Notes: generated by a model from the sequence alone, not told the origin. Positions 16,456-26,628 are shown, counted from the first letter of the stretch. The stretch is 64,000 nucleotides of DNA from JBJXHC01 sp046160825 (GCA_046160825.1 JBJXHC010000097.1:1-64000), one strand, 5' to 3'. Made by a program: numbers and translations.

Positions 16456-18295
16456 AATTGAACGTGCTTCCTTTGCCGTAGTCGCTCTCAACCCAAATTT
16501 CTCCGCCATGAGCCCTGACGATCTCGCGACAAATCCATAGACCCAACCCTGAGCCTTTGATTTCTCTCGCTTCGCCGCTCTCAATGCGGGAGAATTTCTG
16601 GAACAACCGGTCGACCTGGTCATTCGGGATTCCAATACCCTCATCGGAAACGGAGACAATCAACTTCTCCTCGTTGTAGTCCTTGGCGGTGACTTGCACC
16701 TTCCCTCCGCGCGGCGAGTACTTCACTGCATTAGAGAGGAGGTTCTGCACCACCTGGCGCAGTTTGGTTTGATCGCCTTTGATGTACGCAACATCTGCAT
16801 CCACGTGGTACTCAATGGTGTGCCGTCGGGAGAAATGTACAAGAGCAGCAGCATCTTTGATCAATCGCTCGAGGTTGACTACTTTGAAGAAGTAGTTCAA
16901 CTGCCCAGATTCCATCTTGGTAATCGAAAGTGTATCCTCGGCGAGCATACTGAGCCGGTTGGCCTGGTCTACGATAATTGTGAGATACTCGCTCAGCCGT
17001 TTCTGGTCGATGGTATCGCGCCGCTTCATCAATGCCCGCGCCGCAAGAATGATACTTGCCAACGGCGACCGGAAATCGTGCGAAACGATCCCGAGGAAAT
17101 CCGACTTCATCCGGTCAAGCTCCGTGAGTTTGGCATTCGCACGCTTGACCTCATCGTACAGAGTCGCATTCTTGATCGCGCTGCCGAGCTGATCGCATAG
17201 TGTTTCCAAAACAATCGCATCCGTCTCGTCAAACGCGTGAAGCTTGGTGTCTTCGACGTTCAGCACGCCAACAACTTCCTCACCCACCATGATCGGAACG
17301 GCAAGCTCTGACTTCGTGCTGTGGTACTCATAGGCCATGTAGCGCGCATCTTCGGTCACATCGTTAATCAGACAACGCTCTCCATGGTGCGCAACCCATC
17401 CTACAACTCCTTCCTTGAAGCTCTGCCGGTACCCATGCGGTAGGAAGTCGACATAACTGCCGGAATGAGCGACGAGAATCGCTTCGCTCGTTTTGGCATC
17501 AACCAGGAAGATGGTCACGTCAAAATAATTGAAACTCTTCTGAATGGTCTCTGCGGCCGAGTTGAGGAGTTCGTCGAGTTCGAGCATCGAGGTGAGTTTT
17601 TCGGCGATCTCATTCACAAGCTCAATCTGGGAAAGTCGCTTCTGTGCGTCATCAAAGATCGCTGCGTTTTTCAGCGCAGTAGCCCCCTGAATGGCGAGCA
17701 ACTGTCCAATCCACATCTCCGTTTCTTGATATGCACCCGGTTTCGCTGATGCGAATGTCATCGAACCAATCGTCTCATCTCCCGTCCGGAGCGGTACGAC
17801 AAGAAGCGATTTCATGCCGAGGTCTGCAAGTGTTCCTTCAACGGATTCAGCCAGCGCGGGCTCGGATGGAACATCAATCAGAATGGGAGATTGATTCTGG
17901 ATGACCCAGCCCGGTATCCCCTGATTGACCTGGAATGGTCTGTGATTCAGGTCAGTGGAGTCGGCAATGGGAGAAAGTGTGGTGATGAAATAATGCGAGC
18001 GGGATTTGTTGATGAGTGCTATGAAGAATACGTCACAATCAATGAGCCACCTGGATTCATGGCGAAGAACCTGTAGGATTTCCTCCTTGTTCTTCGCGGC
18101 ATCAATCTGGAGAGCAATTTCTCCCAAGGTACCGATCCGGCCATAGAACGAATGCGCCTGAACAACGCGGTCTCGCAACTCATCCTGCGTCAACGACAAT
18201 TCATCGGCCGACGTTGGATAGTTACCGAAGTCGATCTTGATCCCTTTGGGGGGCGAGGGTTCCTGATCTTTTGTTTTCTGGTTTGAGTCTTCCAT
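16418..18295 (-). CDS. Tandem-GAF sensor histidine kinase
   Basis: A 625-residue soluble kinase with no membrane segment. Two GAF domains (about residues 50-215 and 225-390) are followed by a HisKA domain with the phospho-accepting His in GIVSHDFRSPLA and an HATPase domain with the N box (QNLLSNAVKYSP), DEGIGIP and GSGLGLWI. The first GAF region includes GIPGWVIQ and the second GVVGWVAHHGERC. It lacks a receiver and no regulator gene is adjacent, so its partner is elsewhere. It starts 10 bases after purM and is probably co-transcribed with it. The ATG at 18295 is preferred to an in-frame TTG at 18322. Confidence 0.9.
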   Translation of the reverse strand: MEDSNQKTKDQEPSPPKGIKIDFGNYPTSADELSLTQDELRDRVVQAHSFYGRIGTLGEIALQIDAAKNKEEILQVLRHESRWLIDCDVFFIALINKSRSHYFITTLSPIADSTDLNHRPFQVNQGIPGWVIQNQSPILIDVPSEPALAESVEGTLADLGMKSLLVVPLRTGDETIGSMTFASAKPGAYQETEMWIGQLLAIQGATALKNAAIFDDAQKRLSQIELVNEIAEKLTSMLELDELLNSAAETIQKSFNYFDVTIFLVDAKTSEAILVAHSGSYVDFLPHGYRQSFKEGVVGWVAHHGERCLINDVTEDARYMAYEYHSTKSELAVPIMVGEEVVGVLNVEDTKLHAFDETDAIVLETLCDQLGSAIKNATLYDEVKRANAKLTELDRMKSDFLGIVSHDFRSPLASIILAARALMKRRDTIDQKRLSEYLTIIVDQANRLSMLAEDTLSITKMESGQLNYFFKVVNLERLIKDAAALVHFSRRHTIEYHVDADVAYIKGDQTKLRQVVQNLLSNAVKYSPRGGKVQVTAKDYNEEKLIVSVSDEGIGIPNDQVDRLFQKFSRIESGEAREIKGSGLGLWICREIVRAHGGEIWVESDYGKGSTFNFILRKAQPDSVN

Positions 18296-18305
18296 GGATG
18301 AGAGC

Positions 18306-19313
18306 TTAAGGGTTGGCGACAACCTCTCCCATATAAAACCCCACCTCTCCGTTTTTCTTCAGAAATTTGAGCAAATCCGACGATTCCTTCTTCTGCACGA
18401 TGATGACAAGACCAACACCGAGATTGAATGTCCGCCGCATGTCTTCCTCTGGAACCTGACCTGTTTCTTGAATCAATTGAAAAATTGGCGGACGATTCCA
18501 GCTGGTCCAGTCGATCTTGATAGCCAAACCTTTCGGAACCACTCTTTGAGTGTTCCCTTCGATTCCGCCACCTGTAATATGTGCAAGTCCATGCACATCA
18601 AACTTCTTCCTCACACGCCGGATAACTTCAAGATATGAACGGTGTATGGTGAGGAGGGCATCACCGAGCGTGGTTCCAACTGAGGGAACATGATCATTCA
18701 GCGAGTACTTTTCCAACAGAACCTTGCGCGCTAATGAATAGCCGTTGGTGTGCAGACCTGTGGAGGGAATTCCGATCAGAACGTCTTTCTTTCGCACCCT
18801 GTCTCCGGTGATGATCTTTTTTCTTTCGGCAACGCCGACGATTGTGCCTGCGAGGTCATATTGATTGTCAGCATAGAATCCGGGCATTTCCGCAGTCTCG
18901 CCTCCGATCAACGAGCACTTGTTTTCCCGACACGCCTTGATGAAACCTTCGATCACCTGCACCGCCACATGATCTGCAAGCTTTCCGGTTGCAAAGTAGT
19001 CCATAAAAAACATTGGCACCGCTCCGCATACGGCAATATCATTGACACAGTGGTTGACAAGATCCTGCCCCACCGTATCATGTCGATCCAGAAGCTGCGC
19101 AACTTTCAATTTCGTACCAACACCATCAACACTGGATACCAGAACAGGTGATTTTAGACCCTTGAACCGCGCGTCATAAAAACCCCCGAAAGCGCCAATG
19201 TCGCTGAGAACAGATTTTGAGTAGGTGGATCGAACGGCTTTCTTGATGTGACGGACAAAGCCGTCTGCTTTTGAAATATCGACACCCGCATCGGCATAAG
19301 TAACGGACCCCAG
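18306..19313 (-). CDS. purM: Phosphoribosylformylglycinamidine cyclo-ligase, apparent CTG start
   Basis: Makes AIR from FGAM and ATP in purine synthesis. Visible are YADAGVDISKADGF, VSSVDGVGTKLKVAQ, GQDLVNHCVNDIAVCGA, FFMDYFATGKL, LIGGETAEMPG and AHITGGGIEGN, covering the whole family. The conserved N-terminus lies upstream of the first ATG, GTG or TTG in frame (a TTG at 19109, which would remove about 68 residues including the Gly-rich loop). The only plausible start between the in-frame TGA and TYADAG is CTG at 19313, with AAGGGG six to ten bases before it. That gives 335 residues, close to family length. An ATG at 19317 is in the wrong frame, so a sequencing error is also possible. Confidence 0.9.
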   Translation of the reverse strand: MGSVTYADAGVDISKADGFVRHIKKAVRSTYSKSVLSDIGAFGGFYDARFKGLKSPVLVSSVDGVGTKLKVAQLLDRHDTVGQDLVNHCVNDIAVCGAVPMFFMDYFATGKLADHVAVQVIEGFIKACRENKCSLIGGETAEMPGFYADNQYDLAGTIVGVAERKKIITGDRVRKKDVLIGIPSTGLHTNGYSLARKVLLEKYSLNDHVPSVGTTLGDALLTIHRSYLEVIRRVRKKFDVHGLAHITGGGIEGNTQRVVPKGLAIKIDWTSWNRPPIFQLIQETGQVPEEDMRRTFNLGVGLVIIVQKKESSDLLKFLKKNGEVGFYMGEVVANP

Positions 19314-19415
19314 AGCATTCCCCTTTCAAAACTGACGGCACAAATTAGAGATTATTCCCAGCAATTGCAAGACTTCGATTACCCCCGCAAACTTTTTTAG
19401 ATTACAATGTTTCTA

Positions 19416-19444
19416 TTGATAATGTCGATTCACCTCAGTATATT
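19416..19444 (+). promoter_or_regulatory. Sigma70-type promoter for the FAH-family gene
   Basis: TTGATA, 17 bases, TATATT: one mismatch from consensus in each box. Predicted start about 19451, 23 bases above the ATG. Confidence 0.7.
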
Positions 19445-19473
19445 CCTTAGAGACTATAGACTAATGTTCATAC

Positions 19474-20124
19474 ATGAAGACTGTTACCTTTAAGAGGCAC
19501 GAGATCCCGGTTGGCAAAATCCTCTGCCTTGGGCGAAATTATGCTGAACATGCACGGGAGATGGCTGCGGCTATTCCGCAAGAGCCGGTTGTTTTTCTCA
19601 AACCCTCATCGGCTATTATCCATGATGGCGACAGCATCGTGATCCCTTCCATCTCTCACGATCTTCATCATGAAGTCGAGATGATAGTTATGATTGGAAA
19701 GCAAGGGAAGAATATTGCTATTGCAGATGCGATGGAGCATGTTGCCGGGTACGGGGTTGGCCTCGACATGACCTTGCGCGATGTGCAGGCTGAGGCCAAG
19801 AAAGGCGGGTTACCCTGGTCCGTGGCAAAAGGATTTGATACTTCGGCTCCTGTTTCTACAATTGTTGAGAGGGCACTTGTCACGAATTCCCATGACCTAT
19901 CCATTTCTTTGAAGGTGAATGGGAAAGGTCGGCAATTGGCAAGCACAAGTGATATGATCTTTAAGATCGACTATGTGGTATCATATTTGTCTTCATTGTT
20001 CACATTGGAACTTGGAGATCTGATTTTTACCGGTACCCCGCAGGGTGTTGCACGCGTGGAATCGGGGGATATTCTTGAAGCAGAACTTGAATCGGTGACC
20101 AAACTTCGCGTAAGGGTGGCATAG
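19474..20124 (+). CDS. Fumarylacetoacetate hydrolase family protein
   Basis: A 216-residue single-domain FAH-fold enzyme, expected to hydrolyse or decarboxylate a small acyl-pyruvate or similar beta-keto acid with a divalent metal. Visible are ILCLGRNYAEHAREM, FLKPSSAIIHDGD, the metal-site HHEVEMIVMIG (Glu pair) and GYGVGLDMTLRDVQ, followed by DLIFTGTPQGVARVE. Length is that of bacterial YcgM/acylpyruvase-like members; the exact substrate cannot be told. It starts a plus-strand run with parA and the M23 peptidase. Confidence 0.88.
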   Translation: MKTVTFKRHEIPVGKILCLGRNYAEHAREMAAAIPQEPVVFLKPSSAIIHDGDSIVIPSISHDLHHEVEMIVMIGKQGKNIAIADAMEHVAGYGVGLDMTLRDVQAEAKKGGLPWSVAKGFDTSAPVSTIVERALVTNSHDLSISLKVNGKGRQLASTSDMIFKIDYVVSYLSSLFTLELGDLIFTGTPQGVARVESGDILEAELESVTKLRVRVA

Positions 20125-20131
20125 CAACGGC

Positions 20132-20944
20132 ATGGCAAGAGTAATCGCAATAGCTCTCCCCAAGGGTGGCGTCGGAAAGACGACGACGGCGGTAAACCTC
20201 GCCGCCAGCCTTGCTGTGGCGGAGCAGCGCACTTTGCTGATCGATCTGGACACGTTCGGCGCTTCTGGACTCTCTCTTGGATTTACCAGCGGGAATATCA
20301 AATCCGGTCTGTACGAAGTGTTCAACTTCATTTCCAATCTCACCAATACGATACACAAGACGGAATTGGAGTATCTCGACTTCGTTCCTTCAAATGTTCA
20401 ATCCCTGCAGATGGAAGACCGGCTGACGAAGCTCTCCGAGAATCGATCCATGTTGCGTAACATCCTGCGCAGCGTTGCGAAAGAATACGACTACGTCATT
20501 CTCGACTGTCCACCATTTCTCCGCGGCATGACGACAAACGCGTTGACCGCTGCTGATTCGGTTCTCATGCCGGTGAAGTCAGGACACTTCTCTCTTGATG
20601 CGGTTGACAAGCTTTTCAAGTATCTTGAGTGGGTGCATGATGTAGCCAACAAGTCCCTGGAAGTGGAAGGCATCCTGCTTACAATGCATGAACCCAACAC
20701 AAAGGTAACAGATATCACCTTGCGTGAACTTCATTCCAAGTACAAAAAATACATTCTCGATACCATCATCCCGAAGAACACAGTGCTGAGCGAGGCCAGC
20801 TTCTACGGGAAGCCCGCCGTACTGTACAACGTCAATTCCCGTGGCGCAACGACATATCTTGCGCTTGCGCGGGAGATCATCGCACACGAACAGGCACGCA
20901 AGTCTCTTGCCGCCAAGCCTCCATCCATCCAGCATCTTGGTTAG
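20132..20944 (+). CDS. Orphan ParA-family ATPase
   Basis: A 270-residue deviant-Walker ATPase. KGGVGKTT (residues 11-18) is the signature-Lys Walker A motif, DYVILDCPPFLRGMTTNAL the Walker B/switch region, and VLMPVKSGHFSLDA follows. No ParB gene and no parS-like sites are next to it, so it may be an orphan that positions a protein cargo rather than DNA. It sits 7 bases after the FAH gene and 19 before the M23 peptidase gene. A cell-envelope positioning role is a guess from the neighbour. Confidence 0.85.
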   Translation: MARVIAIALPKGGVGKTTTAVNLAASLAVAEQRTLLIDLDTFGASGLSLGFTSGNIKSGLYEVFNFISNLTNTIHKTELEYLDFVPSNVQSLQMEDRLTKLSENRSMLRNILRSVAKEYDYVILDCPPFLRGMTTNALTAADSVLMPVKSGHFSLDAVDKLFKYLEWVHDVANKSLEVEGILLTMHEPNTKVTDITLRELHSKYKKYILDTIIPKNTVLSEASFYGKPAVLYNVNSRGATTYLALAREIIAHEQARKSLAAKPPSIQHLG

Positions 20945-20963
20945 CAATGAGAGTGCGGGGGCG

Positions 20964-23234
20964 ATGAAACGAGGCGTTATTCTACTTTCTGTAATTCCCA
21001 TTCTCTTGTTTATCTCCTCCTCAGTTTCAAGGGATTCGGCGCTACCGCGTGACGGATCAGGAGAGACACGGAATCCATACGACTCCATTCGCACTGACCT
21101 CTCCGACTACATCTGGCCGACAGACGGCGGGAGGAAAATGACCTCCACATTCGCTGAGTACCGACGCACGCATTTTCACGGTGGCGTTGATATCGGCACC
21201 GGAAGTACAACCGGATACCGGGTATTTGCGATGAGAGATGGCTATGTTTCGCGCATCAGTGTGTCACCTACCGGCTACGGCAAAATGCTATTCGTGCGTC
21301 ACCCCGACGGCTATTACAGCACCTACGCGCATCTCGAACGCTTTAACGCGGAGATTGATGCGCGAGTCGCGCGGGAACAGAACGCCCTGGAGCATTATCC
21401 CGTCACTATCGAGTGCGAGCCACAGGAATTCCCTGTCCGTAAAGGCGACATTATCGCGTACACGGGAGAAACCGGAGTCGGTTCGCCCCACCTGCACTTT
21501 GAACTGCGCGACGAGAACCTGAACTTCGTCAACCCGCTTCTGTGCGAACAGGTGAACGTCAACGATAATATCCCACCACAGATCAGAAGGGTTGCTATCA
21601 CACCGCTCGGGGAACATGCAATCATTGAAGGAGAATGGAATCCGAGGGTTCTTTCAGCCAAGGCTGCGGGTCGCGCCAGGTATTCTGTGCGAGAGACCAT
21701 TCAGCTTACAGGACGCTCAGGTTTTGCCATCGATGCCCGGGATCTTTCGAACGGGTCTAATTTCCGCCACGGTGTTTATAGCCATGAACTCTTCATCGAT
21801 GACAGTTTGATATTTACCATCAGGCTTGATCGCGCTCCCAGTGCCGAGGCTCATCAGATCGGCCTGTACTATGATTGGGACCTATTGCATTCGGGCCGGG
21901 GACGGTTCGAGAAATTATATATGAATTCGCCGAACAACCTCCCCTTCTATTCCCCAAAGTCTCCGGATGCGGGAGTCATAAACACTGCGGACTTTTCAGA
22001 GGGCCCCCACAACTTCCGCATCGTCACCATGGATTTCAATAACAATAGTTCTGAGGTCTCGGGTAAACTCATTTTCAATCATCCCCCGGAGTTCTCGATA
22101 ATTACAGGGACGTCTGAGTTTACCATGCACTTCAACGAACTCAAGAAAGTCGAGAAGGTGCTGTTATACTCGAAGAAGAACGGAACCGGTGCCTGGAACC
22201 TGAAGACCGTCTATCCCGACCCGGACCGAACGACCAACACCATTGCACTCCCGACGCCTGAAGGGAAATATGATGTACTCAAGGCCGTTGCAGAGAACCA
22301 TTTGGGAACAAGATCAATCCCTCAAATTCAATTTTTTAAGAAGCCCACCGGACCAGCGGGCAGTGCGAAATTGACACACACCATCGAGCGGGATTTTATC
22401 CGCGTGCGGGCAACGACGAATCAAGTGTTTACATCATCACCCATCGTTGTTGTGTATGAAGGCGAGAGTCGACGAACGTTCACTCTCACCCCCGTCGATA
22501 TCGATGAGTATGTTGGGACATTCAGACCGATCGAGACCTTTCACGGAATGCGCAGGCTGGTACTACAGGCGGAAGTCAACGGACAAGAAGCTTCGGCAAA
22601 CGCAGAATTCGATCTCTATCCCATCGTGGCCGGACAATCGGGTTCGTTTGAAGTGGACAACGGAAACCTGCACATTGCATATGAACCAAACTCCGTGTTC
22701 AAGACAATTTACATGCAGATAAAAAAACAGGGAGGGGGAGAGGAACTTTCCTACAGCCTTCTGCCGGATAATATCGTTCTGGACAAAGGTATCACTGCAT
22801 CAGTCACCGTTGATCCCTCCCGACACAAAGTCGGACTGTTCGCCAACCTTTTGGGAAGCGAAGAACTTCTTGCCACAAAATCCGACTTGTCGTCAACGGT
22901 TCTCACCGGAAGGGTGACACGAACACTCGGAGAGTTGTTCCTTGATGAGGACGTTTCACCTCCTCACATCTCTCAATTAAACATCACGCGCACATCGGGT
23001 GGACGCCCGCGCATCCAGTTCCGATATGGCGACAACTTCTCCGGCGTTGATTACAATGAGCTAAAGATGTACATTGACGGGGTGATTGCCGTACCTGAGA
23101 TAGATGGCGAACACCGACGGGCATCCTACCAGGTGACCGACCCTCTAGAGCATGGTTCCCACCAACTCGTAATTCGCATCAAGGACAGGATGGGAAATTC
23201 CAGCGAGGTGGAACGACGATTCACCGTTCGGTAA
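20964..23234 (+). CDS. Secreted M23-family peptidase with long C-terminal beta region
   Basis: A 756-residue protein with a signal peptide (MKRGVILLSVIPILLFISSS). The M23/LytM peptidase domain (about 55-190) has the zinc ligands His72 and Asp76 (HFHGGVDIG) and His178 (SPHLHFELRD), and the catalytic His region TYAHLERF, so it should cleave peptidoglycan cross-bridges or a related peptide. The remaining 560 residues are strand-rich, with several Ig-like-looking stretches ending in SYQVTDPLEHGSHQLVIRIKD-type sequence. Family M23 proteins of this length are common in FCB bacteria. The ATG at 20964 was chosen because the signal peptide starts there; an earlier in-frame reading overlaps parA. Confidence 0.9.
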   Translation: MKRGVILLSVIPILLFISSSVSRDSALPRDGSGETRNPYDSIRTDLSDYIWPTDGGRKMTSTFAEYRRTHFHGGVDIGTGSTTGYRVFAMRDGYVSRISVSPTGYGKMLFVRHPDGYYSTYAHLERFNAEIDARVAREQNALEHYPVTIECEPQEFPVRKGDIIAYTGETGVGSPHLHFELRDENLNFVNPLLCEQVNVNDNIPPQIRRVAITPLGEHAIIEGEWNPRVLSAKAAGRARYSVRETIQLTGRSGFAIDARDLSNGSNFRHGVYSHELFIDDSLIFTIRLDRAPSAEAHQIGLYYDWDLLHSGRGRFEKLYMNSPNNLPFYSPKSPDAGVINTADFSEGPHNFRIVTMDFNNNSSEVSGKLIFNHPPEFSIITGTSEFTMHFNELKKVEKVLLYSKKNGTGAWNLKTVYPDPDRTTNTIALPTPEGKYDVLKAVAENHLGTRSIPQIQFFKKPTGPAGSAKLTHTIERDFIRVRATTNQVFTSSPIVVVYEGESRRTFTLTPVDIDEYVGTFRPIETFHGMRRLVLQAEVNGQEASANAEFDLYPIVAGQSGSFEVDNGNLHIAYEPNSVFKTIYMQIKKQGGGEELSYSLLPDNIVLDKGITASVTVDPSRHKVGLFANLLGSEELLATKSDLSSTVLTGRVTRTLGELFLDEDVSPPHISQLNITRTSGGRPRIQFRYGDNFSGVDYNELKMYIDGVIAVPEIDGEHRRASYQVTDPLEHGSHQLVIRIKDRMGNSSEVERRFTVR

Positions 23235-23304
23235 GTCCGCCCTCTCCTTCTCAGATCAGGCCTTTCTCGTTTTCCATTGTCGCGTTTCAATAATTGGAGT
23301 TCCC

Positions 23305-26034
23305 TTGTCTGATTCGTCTTCAGAGCCATCACTGCCGAAAGTCTATTCCCCTACCGAAGTAGAGCCGCGTTGGTACAAGCACTGGGAATCAAAAGATCTC
23401 TTCCATGCAGAACCCAATCCTGTCCGGGAACCTTACACGATTGTCATTCCTCCTCCCAATATCACGGGTGTGCTGCACATGGGGCACATCCTGAACAATA
23501 CGCTACAGGACGCGTTCATACGATATCGGAGAATGATGGGCTATGAAGCCTGTTGGATTCCGGGCACCGACCATGCAGGCATTGCCACACAGAATGTGGT
23601 TGAGCGTTCGCTGGCAAAAGAATCCAAAACCCGGCACGATCTTGGCCGCGAGAAGTTCATCGAACGCGTGTGGGAATGGAAAAAGCAGTACGGCGGAGTG
23701 ATCATCCAGCAGTTGCGGACACTCGGTTCATCGTGCGACTGGCAGCGGGAGAAATTCACGATGGACGAGACTTTGTCCAACGCGGTGCGGGAAGTGTTCG
23801 TTCGATTGTTTGATGAAGGCTTGATTTATCGCGGCAAGTACATCGTCAACTGGTGCCCGAAGGATCACACGGCAATTAGTGATGATGAAGTCGAGCATTC
23901 CGATCAGCAGGTCAAGATCTACCATATCAAGTATCCATTGGCTGACACTCCAAACGAGTTTGCGATTGTTGCCACGACGCGCCCGGAGACAATGTTCGGC
24001 GACGTTGCCATTGCAGTGAACCCGAAGGATGAACGATACAAACACCTCGTAGGCAAAATGGCAACACTCCCGCTTGTCGGGCGGAAAATTCCGATCATCG
24101 CAGACGACTATGTTGACCCGGCATTCGGCACCGGCATGGTGAAGATTACTCCGGCACATGATCCCAACGACTATTGGGTCGGCCAGCGACACAATCTCGC
24201 CCAAATCAATATCTTCGACGTCTCCGCAAAGATGAATGACAACGTTCCGGAAAAGTATCGTGGAATGGATCGCTACGATGCACGCAAGCTTGTACTGCAA
24301 GACCTTGAAGCACAAGGGCTGATTGCAAAAATCGAGGACCACACGAACAGTGTTGGCAAATGCTATCGTTGCAACACCGTCATCGAACCATATCTCTCCG
24401 ATCAGTGGTTCGTAAAGATGAAACCGCTTGCCGAGCCGGCATTGAAAGTCGTTCTTGATGGGACGATCACGTTCTACCCGGATCGGTGGACGAAAGTGTA
24501 TGAATATTGGATGACCAACATACGCGACTGGTGCATCTCGCGCCAGCTTTGGTGGGGACACCGCATTCCAGTGTACTATGCGCCTGATGGCAAGTTCACC
24601 GCTGCACGTAACGAGGATGAAGCACGCTCGAAACTCGGTCTCGCCCCTTCAATTCCGCTCCGCCAGGACGACGATGTGCTCGATACATGGTTCTCTTCGT
24701 GGCTCTGGCCGTTCTCCGTTCATGATTGGCCGGAACAGGAGAAGCATGGGAAAGCCAAAGACCTCCAATATTTTTATCCCACAAATACATTGGTCACGGC
24801 GCCGGATATTATTTTCTTTTGGGTGGCACGTATGATTATGGCCGGACTCAAGTTCGGCCCTTCATTTACCGGAAGCGCTGATCTCAATGCCAACATTCCA
24901 TTCCGTCATGTTTATTTCACCAGTCTCGTCCGGGATGACAAAGGACGCAAGATGTCCAAGTCGTTGGGCAACTCGCCCGAACCTCTTGAGCTGATCACCG
25001 AGTATGGCGCAGATGCGGTGCGGTTCACGATTCTGTTTCTTGCACCCCTTGGTCAGGATATTCTCTATGCAAAAGAGAAGAACGAGATCGGCCGCAACTT
25101 TGCCAACAAGATTTGGAATGCAGGCCGCTTCATTCTCATGAACCGTGATCAGATCGGGGAAGCACCAAAGAAATCAGAATTTAATCTTGACCACCTCGAC
25201 CTGGCCGACCGGTGGATTCTCTCCCGATTTCACTCCACCGCGCAAGAGATCATGATATCGCTGGATGAATTTGAGATCAACAGGATTTCCAAGACGGTGT
25301 ATGATTTCTTCTGGCATGACTACTGCGATTGGTACGTCGAGATGGTCAAATCACGTTTCTACGGTAATGAGCCGGCTGAAACCAAGCAAGCCGTGCTGAG
25401 CCGTGCTCTCGATGTCTTCGACGGCGCACTGCGAATGCTGCACCCGATCATGCCGTTCATTACTGAAGAACTCTGGCAGAATATCAGAACGAGAACACCG
25501 GATGAATCCATCATGTGCTCCAGTTTTATCCAGGCAGAGATGTCGTTCGTGGACAAGAATGTCGAAGCAGAGATGGCCTTCGTGCAGGGGGTCATTGAGT
25601 CCTTGCGCAACATCCGGGGAGAAATGAATATTGCGCCATCAAAAGAAATCGCCCTTGTAATGAAGATGAGCGGGAAACGCAGTATTGAAAGTGTGGAGCG
25701 ATACTCAGGCTACCTCCAGCGACTCGCCCGTGTCTCTTCCCTTTCATTTATTCAGGACGGCAGTCGCCCGAAGTTGAGCGTAAGTGCCGTGGTTCAGGGC
25801 GAAGAACTATTCGTTCTCCTCGAAGGTCTTATCGACATCAGCGTTGAGAAGGCCCGACTCAAAAAAGAAATCGATCGTCTTACAGGACTTATCACCGGCA
25901 TCCGAAACAAACTCGGTAACGAGAGTTTTGTCGCCAAAGCACCAAAAGAAGTTGTGGAGAAAGAACGGGAGAAACAGACAAACATGGAAACCAGCGTGGA
26001 GAAGCTGCAGAAGAGCTTGGAGGCGTTGCAATAA
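23305..26034 (+). CDS. valS: Valyl-tRNA synthetase
   Basis: A 909-residue class I synthetase that charges tRNA-Val and edits threonine. HMGH (His58-His61, in PPNITGVLHMGHIL) and KMSKS near residue 549 (GRKMSKSLGNS) are the two ATP-site signatures. The CP1 editing insert includes ATTRPETMFGDVA and PAHDPNDY. A C-terminal coiled-coil arm (about 840-905, rich in Lys and Glu) matches the tRNA-binding arm of bacterial ValRS. The start is TTG at 23305 with TGGAG before it; no ATG fits the N-terminus. Confidence 0.97.
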   Translation: MSDSSSEPSLPKVYSPTEVEPRWYKHWESKDLFHAEPNPVREPYTIVIPPPNITGVLHMGHILNNTLQDAFIRYRRMMGYEACWIPGTDHAGIATQNVVERSLAKESKTRHDLGREKFIERVWEWKKQYGGVIIQQLRTLGSSCDWQREKFTMDETLSNAVREVFVRLFDEGLIYRGKYIVNWCPKDHTAISDDEVEHSDQQVKIYHIKYPLADTPNEFAIVATTRPETMFGDVAIAVNPKDERYKHLVGKMATLPLVGRKIPIIADDYVDPAFGTGMVKITPAHDPNDYWVGQRHNLAQINIFDVSAKMNDNVPEKYRGMDRYDARKLVLQDLEAQGLIAKIEDHTNSVGKCYRCNTVIEPYLSDQWFVKMKPLAEPALKVVLDGTITFYPDRWTKVYEYWMTNIRDWCISRQLWWGHRIPVYYAPDGKFTAARNEDEARSKLGLAPSIPLRQDDDVLDTWFSSWLWPFSVHDWPEQEKHGKAKDLQYFYPTNTLVTAPDIIFFWVARMIMAGLKFGPSFTGSADLNANIPFRHVYFTSLVRDDKGRKMSKSLGNSPEPLELITEYGADAVRFTILFLAPLGQDILYAKEKNEIGRNFANKIWNAGRFILMNRDQIGEAPKKSEFNLDHLDLADRWILSRFHSTAQEIMISLDEFEINRISKTVYDFFWHDYCDWYVEMVKSRFYGNEPAETKQAVLSRALDVFDGALRMLHPIMPFITEELWQNIRTRTPDESIMCSSFIQAEMSFVDKNVEAEMAFVQGVIESLRNIRGEMNIAPSKEIALVMKMSGKRSIESVERYSGYLQRLARVSSLSFIQDGSRPKLSVSAVVQGEELFVLLEGLIDISVEKARLKKEIDRLTGLITGIRNKLGNESFVAKAPKEVVEKEREKQTNMETSVEKLQKSLEALQ

Positions 26035-26099
26035 GTCTTTCAACATACCCTAAAAAGGTTTAGATTGAGCCAGTTCAAAAAGAATAGCAAGCTTCAGAA

Positions 26100-26597
26100 A
26101 TGAAATCCTCTAAACGCAAAAATACGAAACCCCTCGTCGGCATTGTCATGGGCAGCACATCTGACGCTCCATACATGAATGCTGCGCGAGAAATCCTTGC
26201 AACGTTTGGTGTCTCAACCGAGTTCAAGGTTGTTTCTGCACACCGCACACCGGACCTGATGTTCCGGTACGCCGAAGAAGCGGCGGGGAGCGGGATCGAA
26301 GTTATTATTGCGGGAGCGGGCGGCGCAGCACATCTTCCGGGAATGATCGCATCCAAGACCTCGTTACCAGTCATCGGCGTTCCGGTGAAAACAAAATCAC
26401 TCGATGGACTCGACTCTCTGCTTTCAATCGTACAGATGCCTGCCGGTGTTCCTGTAGCCACAGTTGGTATCAACAACTCCGCAAACGCAGGACTGTTAGC
26501 GGTGCGCATTCTCTCGGCGAAGCATCCGGGTCTGCGCAAGAAGATGGAGCAATACCAGCGCACACTGAAGAATAAAGTTCTCAAAACAAAGATATGA
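26100..26597 (+). CDS. purE: N5-carboxyaminoimidazole ribonucleotide mutase (class I PurE)
   Basis: Converts N5-CAIR, made by PurK, to CAIR in purine synthesis. It shows GIVMGSTSDAPYMNAA, VVSAHRTPDLMFRYAEEA, IIAGAGGAAHLPGMIAS and VATVGINNSANAGLLAVRIL, all class I PurE marks. 165 residues, full length. It begins 65 bases after valS and is followed by purK after a 31-base polypyrimidine gap. Confidence 0.97.
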   Translation: MKSSKRKNTKPLVGIVMGSTSDAPYMNAAREILATFGVSTEFKVVSAHRTPDLMFRYAEEAAGSGIEVIIAGAGGAAHLPGMIASKTSLPVIGVPVKTKSLDGLDSLLSIVQMPAGVPVATVGINNSANAGLLAVRILSAKHPGLRKKMEQYQRTLKNKVLKTKI

Positions 26598-26628
26598 CCC
26601 CTTCCTTTTTCTTTTTTCCTTTTTCCTT

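Noticed and set aside
20132..20944. Chromosome-partition locus (parAB) or replication origin
   Set aside because: No parB, parS-like repeats, dnaA boxes or gidAB genes are nearby.
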